In this document: one piece after another, positions 8,790 through 15,823 of the stretch
How the letters are laid out: the number at the start of each line of letters is the position of its first letter
How positions within the stretch are numbered: the first letter of the stretch is position 1
Source of the DNA: UBA7239 sp035456205
Lineage (GTDB): Bacteria; Pseudomonadota; Gammaproteobacteria; Pseudomonadales; UBA7239
DNA length: 27,780 nt
Direction: 5' to 3'
NCBI GenBank assembly: GCA_035456205.1
Contig: DATIDQ010000149.1
Coordinates: 1 to 27,780 of the forward strand
Made by a program: the position numbers and the translations under genes
The notes under the pieces: model-generated
What the model was told of the DNA's origin: nothing
The model's database searches: none
What the model saw: only the letters and a program-made list of their open reading frames with translations

Positions 8790-9494
8790 ATGACAACAAA
8801 CACCGATCCACAACTGGAACAGATCAACGCCGATGCAGAAGCTGGCGATGCCACCGCACAATTCATTCTGGGCGGCATGTATGAAAACGGCGACGATGTG
8901 AAAAAAGACCTCGCGCTCGCCCGTCACTGGTACGAAAAAGCTGCCGCGCAAGGTTTCGCTGATGCGCAATTCAATCTCGGTGTGATGTACGAAACCGGCA
9001 ACGGTGTGAAAGAAAATTATGCACTGGCAAAACAGTGGTATGAGAAAGCCGCAGCACAAGATGATTCAGCCGCACAATTTAATCTGGGCTTGTTGTACGC
9101 CGATGGTTTGGGTGTGCCGCAAGATTACGCGCAGGCAAAAATCTGGTGGGAAAAAGCCGCGCAACTGGGCGACGCCGATGCGCAAGCCAATCTGGGCGTG
9201 ATGTATGCGGAAGGGCAGGGTGTGCCGCAAAGTTTTGAGCAGGCAAAAATCTGGTATGAAAAAGCGGCGGCGCAAGGCGATCCGGATGCGCAATGCATTC
9301 TGGGTGATATGTACGCCGACGGGCAAGGTGTAGAGCAGAATGATGTGATCGCCTACAAATGGTTCAGTCTCGCCGGCTCCTGCGGTATCGAAGATGCCAT
9401 GGCGGCGTTGGAAGAACTCGAATCCATTATGACCAAAACCCAGATTGCCGAAGGCAAAAAACTGGCTGAACAATGGAAGCCTGCACTGAAATAG
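8790..9494 (+). CDS. Sel1-repeat (TPR-like) protein
   Basis: 234 aa made almost entirely of about five 36-residue Sel1-like repeats, each with the pattern GDADAQ-NLGVMYxxGxGVxxxxxxAxxWYEKAA (partly degenerate), ending with a capping segment and a charged tail. Start chosen at ATG 8790 because AGGGA lies just upstream; the frame continues 32 codons further up, but only through the end of the transporter gene. No signal peptide or membrane helix is seen, so this copy should be cytoplasmic, unlike many secreted Sel1 proteins. Such solenoids are protein-protein adaptors; the partner is unknown. It lies 25 bp after the GDT1 gene and is followed by a longer AT-rich gap, so it probably ends this transcription unit. 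Confidence 0.9.
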   Translation: MTTNTDPQLEQINADAEAGDATAQFILGGMYENGDDVKKDLALARHWYEKAAAQGFADAQFNLGVMYETGNGVKENYALAKQWYEKAAAQDDSAAQFNLGLLYADGLGVPQDYAQAKIWWEKAAQLGDADAQANLGVMYAEGQGVPQSFEQAKIWYEKAAAQGDPDAQCILGDMYADGQGVEQNDVIAYKWFSLAGSCGIEDAMAALEELESIMTKTQIAEGKKLAEQWKPALK

Positions 9495-9543
9495 TGAAAA
9501 AATCCTGTCAGGAATTTAATTTTACTTTGCAGCGCATTATTAC

Positions 9544-9569
9544 GGTGCAACAAATATTTTATTTGCACC
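9544..9569. other. Small inverted repeat in AT-rich intergenic gap
   Basis: Arms GGTGCAA (9544-9550) and TTGCACC (9563-9569) flank a 12-nt AT-rich loop. It lies 50 bp after the Sel1-repeat gene in the 9495-9714 gap, the longest non-coding stretch of the window. No T-run follows on either strand, so it is a poor intrinsic terminator. A smaller TCCTG-T-CAGGA palindrome at 9503-9513, followed by a T-rich stretch, is the other terminator candidate. Confidence 0.35.
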
Positions 9570-9671
9570 AATACAGGATGTGTGACTACATAAAAATATT
9601 TTTCTCGCACCAAGATTGTCTACGTAAAAGCAGCAGTTTTTTATTTTATTAATGGCGAAACACTCTGCTAC

Positions 9672-9695
9672 GATTAGCAACAATGTTTGCTAATC
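9672..9695. promoter_or_regulatory. 9-bp dyad upstream of the GAF gene (possible operator or leader hairpin)
   Basis: A perfect inverted repeat, GATTAGCAA (9672-9680) and TTGCTAATC (9687-9695) with a 6-nt spacer, sits 19 bp before the ATG at 9715. It could be a repressor operator around the promoter start, or a hairpin in the mRNA leader controlling translation. No matching copy is recognised elsewhere in the window. Confidence 0.45.
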
Positions 9696-9714
9696 ATCAG
9701 GGGATATAAACGCC

Positions 9715-10182
9715 ATGCCAGACACAGCGATTGCCAGGGTTCGCGAGATACAACTCGATGATATTCATACAGCGTTACATACTATTGCCCACAATGTAGC
9801 GGCAGCACTGAACGCACAAGTGTCGTCTATTTATCGTTGGTCAGCCGCCGATAATGTGCTGGAGCTGGTAGCAACACACGGCTTGAACGAAGAACTGGTA
9901 GGCACATTGCGCTTGCGTCCTGATCAGGGTTTAACCGGGCTGGTAGCACAAACGCGCAAACCGGTATCGGTAAAACACCCGGCCAAACATCCGCGCTATG
10001 TTTTTGTACCACACAGTTTCGAGGAGCGGCTGGAATCCTATCTCGGTGTGCCGGTGTTCCAGACAGGCCGCCAGTTTCTCGGCGTGCTGACGGTGCAGAG
10101 TGAATCCGCACGGATATTCACTCCCAGCGAAATCAGTGCCGTGGTGCAGGCCTCTTCGCGGATTGCACAACAATTTTCCTGA
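9715..10182 (+). CDS. Stand-alone GAF-domain protein
   Basis: 155 aa forming a single GAF domain and nothing else. The sequence follows the N-terminal sensor of PtsP/NifA-type proteins: VSSIYRW, LRLRPDQGLTGLVAQTRKPVSV, then SFEERLESYLGVPV and FLGVLTVQS. In those relatives the GAF is fused to a PTS enzyme or to an AAA+ and DNA-binding module; here the partner domain is absent and a stop follows directly. It may sense a small ligand and act on a partner in trans. The fRMsr-type Cys residues (free methionine-R-sulfoxide reductase GAF proteins) are absent; in fact the protein has no Cys, so that enzymatic role is unlikely. GGGGATA about 10 nt before the ATG serves as the ribosome site. Confidence 0.85.
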   Translation: MPDTAIARVREIQLDDIHTALHTIAHNVAAALNAQVSSIYRWSAADNVLELVATHGLNEELVGTLRLRPDQGLTGLVAQTRKPVSVKHPAKHPRYVFVPHSFEERLESYLGVPVFQTGRQFLGVLTVQSESARIFTPSEISAVVQASSRIAQQFS

Positions 10183-10201
10183 TTGCCTGTTCTTGCTAGA
10201 A

Positions 10202-10232
10202 GTGCAGGCTCGCGCTAGACGCGGGCCTGCAC
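10202..10232. terminator. Strong stem-loop at the convergent gene ends (possible terminator)
   Basis: A 13-bp stem with one T-G wobble: outer arms GTGCAGGC (10202-10209) and GCCTGCAC (10225-10232), inner arms CGCG (10211-10214) and CGCG (10220-10223), loop CTAGA. It overlaps the stop of the minus-strand methyltransferase and sits 20 bp after the GAF stop. Neither strand shows a clean T-run directly after the stem, so termination is plausible by position but not proved. Confidence 0.45.
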
Positions 10233-11306
10233 GCGAAAAATAAAACCCTTCAGATAGCGTTCGCTACTCTGTTCATGCAGCCAGTTGGGGAATGTTTCCG
10301 GCTGCTCCAGCCGTTTCAATACCTGCAGTGTGCGGCCGCATTGTTTTGCGGCGAGCAGGATATTTTTCTCAAATTGTTCCCAGGAAATGTTTGCCGAGTT
10401 GATCGAGGTAATCAGCAAACCACCTACTGCAAGAATATCCAACGCCAATGCGTGCAATTGCGGCAGATCTTTCGCCGTAGAAAATGTACCTTTATCGCTG
10501 CGTGAGAAAGAGGGGGGATCCATGATCACTATATCGTACGGCGCTGTTTTTCCTTGCCTGATTTCTTTGTGGAGCCTCGGCAACCATTCAAATACATCGC
10601 CAGCTATCCAGCGTGCGCGCTCACCGTGCAAGCCATTCAATTCACCATTTGCCTCCGCCCAGCGCGTAGTCGCTTTGGAAAGATCCAGTGTAGTGACGTG
10701 TGTTGCACCACCACACCCTGCAGCAACCGACAGACTGCCGGTGTAGGCAAAGGTATTCAACACGCGCAAACCCTGGCTGTTATGCATTAACCATTCACGC
10801 AATGGTGCATGATCAAGAAATAATCCTGGATGTTTTGTCTCTTGTAGCTGTATCCAGTATTTCGCTCCGCCTTCCTGCACACTAAAACGCTCTTCTGGTG
10901 GTGTGCCGAATAATACTGACGGATTTTCCGGCACACCTTTCACGGGCCGATACAACAAAACTGCAGAAGTGAAATGCTGCTGTAAAAAATTACACAGTGA
11001 CACGCGCACGTGTTGCTCAAACGATTCATGTATTGCGCTATTGGCTTGCTCCTCCCACAACGTAACCCACGCGTGCTGGCCAAACCGGTCGATGGAAATA
11101 TTTTTTAACACTCCTTGCAGGGCAGCATTTTGCAACTGCGCCTCACCGGGACCGTGAAACATGCGCAAGGCATTTGTTTCCTGCGCCCGACTGGACTGTT
11201 CCCGACGTGCAAAAGCAGCAGCGAGATTGTCGATGATGGATGTAGTTGACCCTGATATGGATATCAACGGGGGCTCCTGTTCTAATGCCTGCTCTCTGCA
11301 CGACAT
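10215..11306 (-). CDS. Class I SAM-dependent methyltransferase, RlmI/RlmK-like
   Basis: 363 aa from ATG 11306. The C-terminal half is a Rossmann methyltransferase: VLNTFAYTGSLSVAA (SAM motif I), then TTLDLSKATTRWAEANGELNGL, and the catalytic-region motif DPPSFSRS, close to the COG1092 RNA m5C/m7G methyltransferases (RlmI, and the C-terminal half of RlmL). The N-terminal part (RMFHGPGEA...) resembles the linker and EEHEAD-like region of that family; a PUA domain as in RlmI is not evident. The start is uncertain. ATG 11306 has no Shine-Dalgarno sequence, while TTG 11267 has AGGAG six bases upstream and begins close to where relatives begin; a longer frame to 11402 would overlap the divergent MaoC gene. 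The target is probably 23S rRNA, not proven. Confidence 0.85.
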   Translation of the reverse strand: MSCREQALEQEPPLISISGSTTSIIDNLAAAFARREQSSRAQETNALRMFHGPGEAQLQNAALQGVLKNISIDRFGQHAWVTLWEEQANSAIHESFEQHVRVSLCNFLQQHFTSAVLLYRPVKGVPENPSVLFGTPPEERFSVQEGGAKYWIQLQETKHPGLFLDHAPLREWLMHNSQGLRVLNTFAYTGSLSVAAGCGGATHVTTLDLSKATTRWAEANGELNGLHGERARWIAGDVFEWLPRLHKEIRQGKTAPYDIVIMDPPSFSRSDKGTFSTAKDLPQLHALALDILAVGGLLITSINSANISWEQFEKNILLAAKQCGRTLQVLKRLEQPETFPNWLHEQSSERYLKGFIFRVQARV

Positions 11307-11322
11307 TCTAAAGGAAACACCG

Positions 11323-11766
11323 ATGTTGTATTTCGACGATATCCACCTGCATGAAATCCAGCAATCCACCGCTACGCATTGGGTAACCGCGGAAGACATC
11401 AAACGCTTCGCCAGTGAATGGGATCCGATGCCGTTTCATCTCGATGAAGAAGTCGCAAAACTCACGCCCATGGGCAGGTTGTTTGCCTCTGGCGCACACA
11501 ATATTGCTATCAGCATCAAACTCAGCCACACCATGATGGAGCGTCAGGTGGCGGCGATCGCTGGCCTCGGCTGGCAGGATGTGCGCTTCCCGCTGCCGGT
11601 ATTTGCCGGCGATGTGTTGCACCTGCGCACAGAAATTGTCGATAAACGTGTGTCACAATCCAAACCCGATCGCGGCATTATCACTACCCTGATTACCTTG
11701 CTGAACCAGGATGATGCGGTAGTAACGGAATACAAGATATTGACGATGGTATTGCGGAAACCCTGA
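11323..11766 (+). CDS. MaoC-like hot-dog dehydratase family protein
   Basis: 147 aa, a single hot-dog fold. Start chosen at ATG 11323 because AAAGGAAA is centred about 9 nt upstream; the same frame runs on to 11161 through the methyltransferase gene and is not needed. The hydratase-2 motif is clear: FASEWDPMPFHLDEE with Asp34 and His39 as the catalytic pair, followed by PMGRLFASGAHN. The family hydrates or dehydrates enoyl-CoA thioesters, as in PhaJ or MaoC; the exact substrate is not predictable. It is divergent from the methyltransferase and convergent with the cyclase, whose stop codon abuts its own stop with no base between, so no room exists for a separate terminator. Confidence 0.87.
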   Translation: MLYFDDIHLHEIQQSTATHWVTAEDIKRFASEWDPMPFHLDEEVAKLTPMGRLFASGAHNIAISIKLSHTMMERQVAAIAGLGWQDVRFPLPVFAGDVLHLRTEIVDKRVSQSKPDRGIITTLITLLNQDDAVVTEYKILTMVLRKP

Positions 11767-13467
11767 TTATTTATCTCTCAACACACAGTACGCGCCATTC
11801 CAGTCATCATCAGGCGGTGCAGTGAGGTAGTTGCGGCAACGCTTGAGCAACACCACACTGGGCGTATCACTATTGCCGGCCAATAACTCTTCCAGAATGA
11901 CAATGGCTTGCGAAAACCGGCGCGCGGCATAGCAGAGATAGGCTTCTTCATAACACCTGATTTTCCGGATTTCACCAGCAGAGATACTGCCGTCTTCGCC
12001 CACCAGTTCATAGATATCAATTGGCACCGTTTTGCCTGTCATCACGACACGGTCAATCAGGCGAGTAATAAAATATTTTCCCGTTTTTATTTTAGTGGCT
12101 TCCGTAATCAGGATTGATGTGCCGTAGATTTTGTTGATACCTTCCAGGCGACTGGCGAGATTGACGTTATCGCCAATCACGGTGTAACTCATGCGCTCAT
12201 CTGAACCCATGTTGCCGACAATGACATCACCGGTGTTAATGCCGATACGCGTATGAAAACGGTATTCGATACCGTGATCATGCCATTGATCATTCAGCGC
12301 ATTGACGTGTGCCTGACACATTAACGCCGCACGACATGCCAACACGGCATGGTCTTCCAGTGGGCGTGGCGCGCCCCAGAACGCCATCACACCATCACCG
12401 ATATATTTGTCCACCGTAGCGCAGTGACCCAACAAGGCAGCATTCATCACATTCAGATACTGGCCGAGATAATGCACCTGTATTTCCGGCTTCATTTTCT
12501 CTGACATCGCGGTGAAATCTGCAATATCCGAAAAGAAAATGGTCAGCTCTTTCTTGTTACCACCCAACTTTGCATCAGCACCCAGCTCAATCAGTTCCCG
12601 CACAAGATCATCCGGCACATATTTGCGGAAAGAACGCAGGCCGCGTTTCATATTTTCCAGCTGGGTCACCATGCTATCGATCTCCCGGATACGCGTCCTG
12701 ATCTGCACTTCGCCATCGAGATCAAATTGCCGGACTTTTTCCATTTCGACGGTCAATTGCGCCAGCGGTTTGCGGATGCGGTGAGCAATAAAAAACCCAA
12801 CCGGTAGCACCATCGCAAGCACCACGCCGCACAAAATCCACACCCTGATTTTGTAATCGTGTTCATGCTGGTAAATACTCTCGGCAGAAACATCTATGCC
12901 AAGAATGCCATCCAGTTTGCCGTCACCCGTGTAGATCGGGGAATACGCTGACAACCATGTACCAAATTCGTCTACCGATGGCTCTGTTTCAACAAACGCT
13001 GTTTTGCTGTCAGATACTGCCTCTAATGCGGCCATCATTGCCGGTGTAGCATTTGTGTAGATCTCACCAATATGGCTTCTGGTTTCCGGACTGGATTCAG
13101 CATCCACCACAAAAGTCACTCTGCCATTGTCCTGTTTGCGCATGGTGTACACGTAGCGCAGATTGGTGCCGCGATCACGGAATTGTTGTAATTGTGTCTG
13201 GAGCTGTTTGTATGTCGCACCGTTTTCATCGCCGGACTGGCGAATGTGGCTGTGCAGATCACCGTTAATCTGACTGGCGGCAATACTGACTTCATCATTC
13301 AGACGCATCCGTAATTCCTCGCGAATGAAATCTGCCACTTTGATGGAAGTCACTGAACTGAGAAAAACGCCTCCCAGCACAATCAGGCCACAAAATGCCG
13401 TCATCAAGGTCATACGTAGTGTGAATTGGCGTACCCGCAGCGGGGTAAATGCGGTATTGGCTTCCAT
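11767..13467 (-). CDS. Membrane-bound class III adenylate/guanylate cyclase with periplasmic sensor and HAMP
   Basis: 566 aa. Start chosen at ATG 13467, with AAAGGA about 7 nt upstream; ATG 13488 is in frame but lacks one. Layout: TM1 at about 20-42, periplasmic sensor domain 49-205 (Cache-like: YVYTMR, FVVDAE, WLSAYSPIY, LGIDVSAESI), TM2 at about 207-228, HAMP at about 229-282 and a class III cyclase domain from 308. Metal-binding Asp314 (FFSDIADFT) and Asp358 (KYIGDGV) are present, as are the transition-state Asn436 and Arg440 (DNVNLASR). Lys354 and Thr429 at the purine-specifying positions favour ATP, hence cAMP. All catalytic residues are intact. A C-terminal extension of about 85 residues (FSQAIVILEELL) looks helical. 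Upstream signal and ligand unknown. Confidence 0.92.
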   Translation of the reverse strand: MEANTAFTPLRVRQFTLRMTLMTAFCGLIVLGGVFLSSVTSIKVADFIREELRMRLNDEVSIAASQINGDLHSHIRQSGDENGATYKQLQTQLQQFRDRGTNLRYVYTMRKQDNGRVTFVVDAESSPETRSHIGEIYTNATPAMMAALEAVSDSKTAFVETEPSVDEFGTWLSAYSPIYTGDGKLDGILGIDVSAESIYQHEHDYKIRVWILCGVVLAMVLPVGFFIAHRIRKPLAQLTVEMEKVRQFDLDGEVQIRTRIREIDSMVTQLENMKRGLRSFRKYVPDDLVRELIELGADAKLGGNKKELTIFFSDIADFTAMSEKMKPEIQVHYLGQYLNVMNAALLGHCATVDKYIGDGVMAFWGAPRPLEDHAVLACRAALMCQAHVNALNDQWHDHGIEYRFHTRIGINTGDVIVGNMGSDERMSYTVIGDNVNLASRLEGINKIYGTSILITEATKIKTGKYFITRLIDRVVMTGKTVPIDIYELVGEDGSISAGEIRKIRCYEEAYLCYAARRFSQAIVILEELLAGNSDTPSVVLLKRCRNYLTAPPDDDWNGAYCVLRDK

Positions 13468-13510
13468 ATCGAATCCTTTCAAATCCATTTTGCTTCAAGT
13501 CCATTTGTTA

Positions 13511-13526
13511 TGCCGATCCATCGGCA
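13511..13526. promoter_or_regulatory. 7-bp dyad upstream of the cyclase gene
   Basis: TGCCGAT (13511-13517) and ATCGGCA (13520-13526) are separated by two bases, 44 bp upstream of the cyclase start in the gap after the desaturase gene. The very short spacer fits a dimeric regulator site better than an RNA hairpin. The regulator is unknown. Confidence 0.4.
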
Positions 13527-13574
13527 AGACATTATGGCGTGAAAAGGCCCCCGCGTGTCCTGATTTTATTCGCG

Positions 13575-14825
13575 CTAGCCCTCTACGCCAGACTTCAGTA
13601 TGTAGCTATGGGTAACGGGTGGCGTGTAATAACTGTCGCCAAACAGTATTTTTACACGGATTCGCCAACTCTTGTTATGGCGCAATTCGTACAGCAGTTG
13701 CATTAAACCACCCAGGGCCAAACGGAAAGGGTTGTAGTACAACAATGGTTGGCCGGTGAGCCCGACTACCGGTTTTTTCTCACGCAAGGGTGCGTACGTG
13801 CCAAACATTTTATCCCACAGGAAACAGAGGCCGCCGCCCATATTCACCATATTGACCTTGTAATTTTTCTGGCTTGCTACCGCATCTGTACGTTCCGCCG
13901 AATGATGAAGATAATGGTAGACGCCGCCGCCAAACACAAAACCTGGCCAACTGATCCAGCGCCGTTTTACCGCCCATTCATAAAAAACATCGGAGTGGCC
14001 GATAATTTCCGCAAACATGAAAATCGTATTGAGAAAAAACACTTCCCGGTACAGTGGCACGGCAGAAAACAGTTTGGTGATCGCAGCAAAAATAAATACA
14101 TACGGCACCACAAACACGATAAACAACGGAAAAGCAAAAAACACGGCGGCGGTGGAAAACTGCGACAAGTTGGGCGACACATGATGTTGGCGATGGAACA
14201 ACATCCACAACGCACGCGACTGGTGTCCCAGGCGATGCAACCAGTAGTGCACAAAGCCTGCCATCTGGAATACCAGTAACACGGCTATCCACGGATTCAG
14301 TTCAATCACTGTGGGGATATTTATCATTACCCATTGGTTTGCTGCTATCACCACATGTTCGATAAACAGCCAGCCATCATTAAAATCACCACCAGATATC
14401 TTCAGCAGCAATCCCAACGCTGCCAGCACCACGGGAATCGACAGCGCACCCACGGCATTCACCAGAATCATGATCACAATAATATGCAGTGGAAATTTAT
14501 GTCCGAACGTGCGTTCGTAACCGAAGTAACTGCCGAGCATCACCCAGGCGCGAAACGAGAGGGTGATCAATAACAGGATGCCCATGCCCCAACCCCACAC
14601 AGCATCCGCACCGACCAATCGATCGAAAATCAGTTCGCGGATAATGCGGGTGCTCTGCTCATCTCCCAAACCCGGCCCCAGATAGACCGGGATGTGGAAC
14701 AGCAGTGGAAACTGCACAAAAAACATCGCCGTGAAAAACACCACAAACGCAGAAACCCATGGCCGGTAACGTTCAGAAATATTAGCGAGTTCAAAATTCC
14801 AGAATTTTTTCAAAAGTGCATTCAT
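13575..14825 (-). CDS. Sterol desaturase / fatty acid hydroxylase family membrane oxygenase
   Basis: 416 aa from ATG 14825; the frame extends to 14903 but would then overlap the divergent gene. About six to seven hydrophobic helices are seen. The di-iron histidine boxes of this superfamily are complete: HYWLH (193-197), HRQHH (211-215) and HYLHH (304-308), with an extra His at 277. The family hydroxylates or desaturates sterols, fatty acids and related lipids at the membrane, using O2. The long N-terminal membrane region (1-180) before the first box and about 100 residues after the last box make it longer than C-4 or C-5 sterol desaturases of about 300 aa. The substrate is unknown. A PF10118 hydrolase is divergent and a P450 lies beyond it, suggesting lipid or sterol oxidation. 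Confidence 0.9.
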   Translation of the reverse strand: MNALLKKFWNFELANISERYRPWVSAFVVFFTAMFFVQFPLLFHIPVYLGPGLGDEQSTRIIRELIFDRLVGADAVWGWGMGILLLITLSFRAWVMLGSYFGYERTFGHKFPLHIIVIMILVNAVGALSIPVVLAALGLLLKISGGDFNDGWLFIEHVVIAANQWVMINIPTVIELNPWIAVLLVFQMAGFVHYWLHRLGHQSRALWMLFHRQHHVSPNLSQFSTAAVFFAFPLFIVFVVPYVFIFAAITKLFSAVPLYREVFFLNTIFMFAEIIGHSDVFYEWAVKRRWISWPGFVFGGGVYHYLHHSAERTDAVASQKNYKVNMVNMGGGLCFLWDKMFGTYAPLREKKPVVGLTGQPLLYYNPFRLALGGLMQLLYELRHNKSWRIRVKILFGDSYYTPPVTHSYILKSGVEG

Positions 14826-14901
14826 AACACAGACTCTAACACCCACCTTGAATATCATCAGCATAAGGTAGCAGATTGCAGCCGGGGTATTCTGGCTTAT
14901 C

Positions 14902-15777
14902 ATGTCAGTTGTTTACACTGCGAGTGCCGCCATGACCCGTCACCAGGCCCATGCTCTGAAAGTCCGCCAGATCGACTTCCAGTTCAGCGAGACCATTCCC
15001 TTCCAGTGCAACGCCAACAATCCGCACTGGAGCAACTTCGTCAATTTCATCACCCTGATCGCGCCCGGCTTCGAGCGCTACTTCATCAAGGCTATCCGTC
15101 AGGTGCTGCCACAGATCAAAAGCCCCGCCGTCAAAGCGGATGCCGATCTGTTCTGCCAGCAGGAAGCGCAGCACTCACGCCAACATCTCGCCCACATGAA
15201 AGTGTTGTCTGCCCACTACCCGGGCCTCGACGATGTACGCCGTGAAGTCACGGCTTCTTATGAGCGTTTGTTCGAGCATGAAAGTATGGAATTTCATCTC
15301 TCGTATGCCGCCACTGTTGAGCTGTGCTTTGGTCCACTGGCGAGTTTTCTGGTCACGCACCGCGATGCACTGTTCAAAGGCGGCGATCCGACGATTGCCT
15401 CTTTTATGTTGTGGCATCTGGTCGAAGAATTCGAGCACCGCAACTCCGCCATTGATGTTTACAACGATGTGGTCGGCAGCCACTGGTATCGCGTGAAATC
15501 CGCGATTGGCGTGGCAAAACATCTCGCCGAGATCGCAAAAATTGTGCGCGACGGTTTTGATCGCCATGTGCCAGCTGGCAGTTGTGCCGTGCCGCCGGGG
15601 GATGTGACAAAACTGTTTCGTGGCATTCCAGCGTGGGATCAGCTGTGCCTCGCCGGCAATCTGTTCTGCACCCTGTTGCCGTACCACAACCCGAACGGCA
15701 TCACGCAACCGGACTGGGTGACACAGTGGTTTGCTGATGAGGCCGCCGGTAAAGACATGACCACTTACTACTCGTGA
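14902..15777 (+). CDS. Predicted metal-dependent hydrolase, PF10118 (ferritin-like)
   Basis: 291 aa from ATG 14902; ATG 14932 in the same frame (MTRHQAHALK) is equally possible, since neither has a strong ribosome site. An all-helical protein with carboxylate/His pairs: Glu58 (FERYF), Glu88-Gln-Ala-Gln-His91...His95, and Glu175/Glu178-His179 in WHLVEEFEHRNSA. These suggest a di-metal centre of the ferritin-like type. PF10118 members are annotated only as metal-dependent hydrolases; no reaction is firmly established. They often lie near fatty-acid and sterol oxidation genes, as here, where it is divergent from a sterol-desaturase family gene with 76 bp between. It faces the P450 gene tail to tail, 46 bp apart. 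Confidence 0.83.
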   Translation: MSVVYTASAAMTRHQAHALKVRQIDFQFSETIPFQCNANNPHWSNFVNFITLIAPGFERYFIKAIRQVLPQIKSPAVKADADLFCQQEAQHSRQHLAHMKVLSAHYPGLDDVRREVTASYERLFEHESMEFHLSYAATVELCFGPLASFLVTHRDALFKGGDPTIASFMLWHLVEEFEHRNSAIDVYNDVVGSHWYRVKSAIGVAKHLAEIAKIVRDGFDRHVPAGSCAVPPGDVTKLFRGIPAWDQLCLAGNLFCTLLPYHNPNGITQPDWVTQWFADEAAGKDMTTYYS

Positions 15778-15823
15778 CAGCAGGCCATAGCAGGACGGAA
15801 AAACACTGTAATTTGTGCACCAC

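Noticed and set aside
9495..9714. Possible small RNA or small gene in the longest gap
   Set aside because: AT-rich, with only short hairpins; no credible reading frame with a ribosome site and no recognisable RNA.
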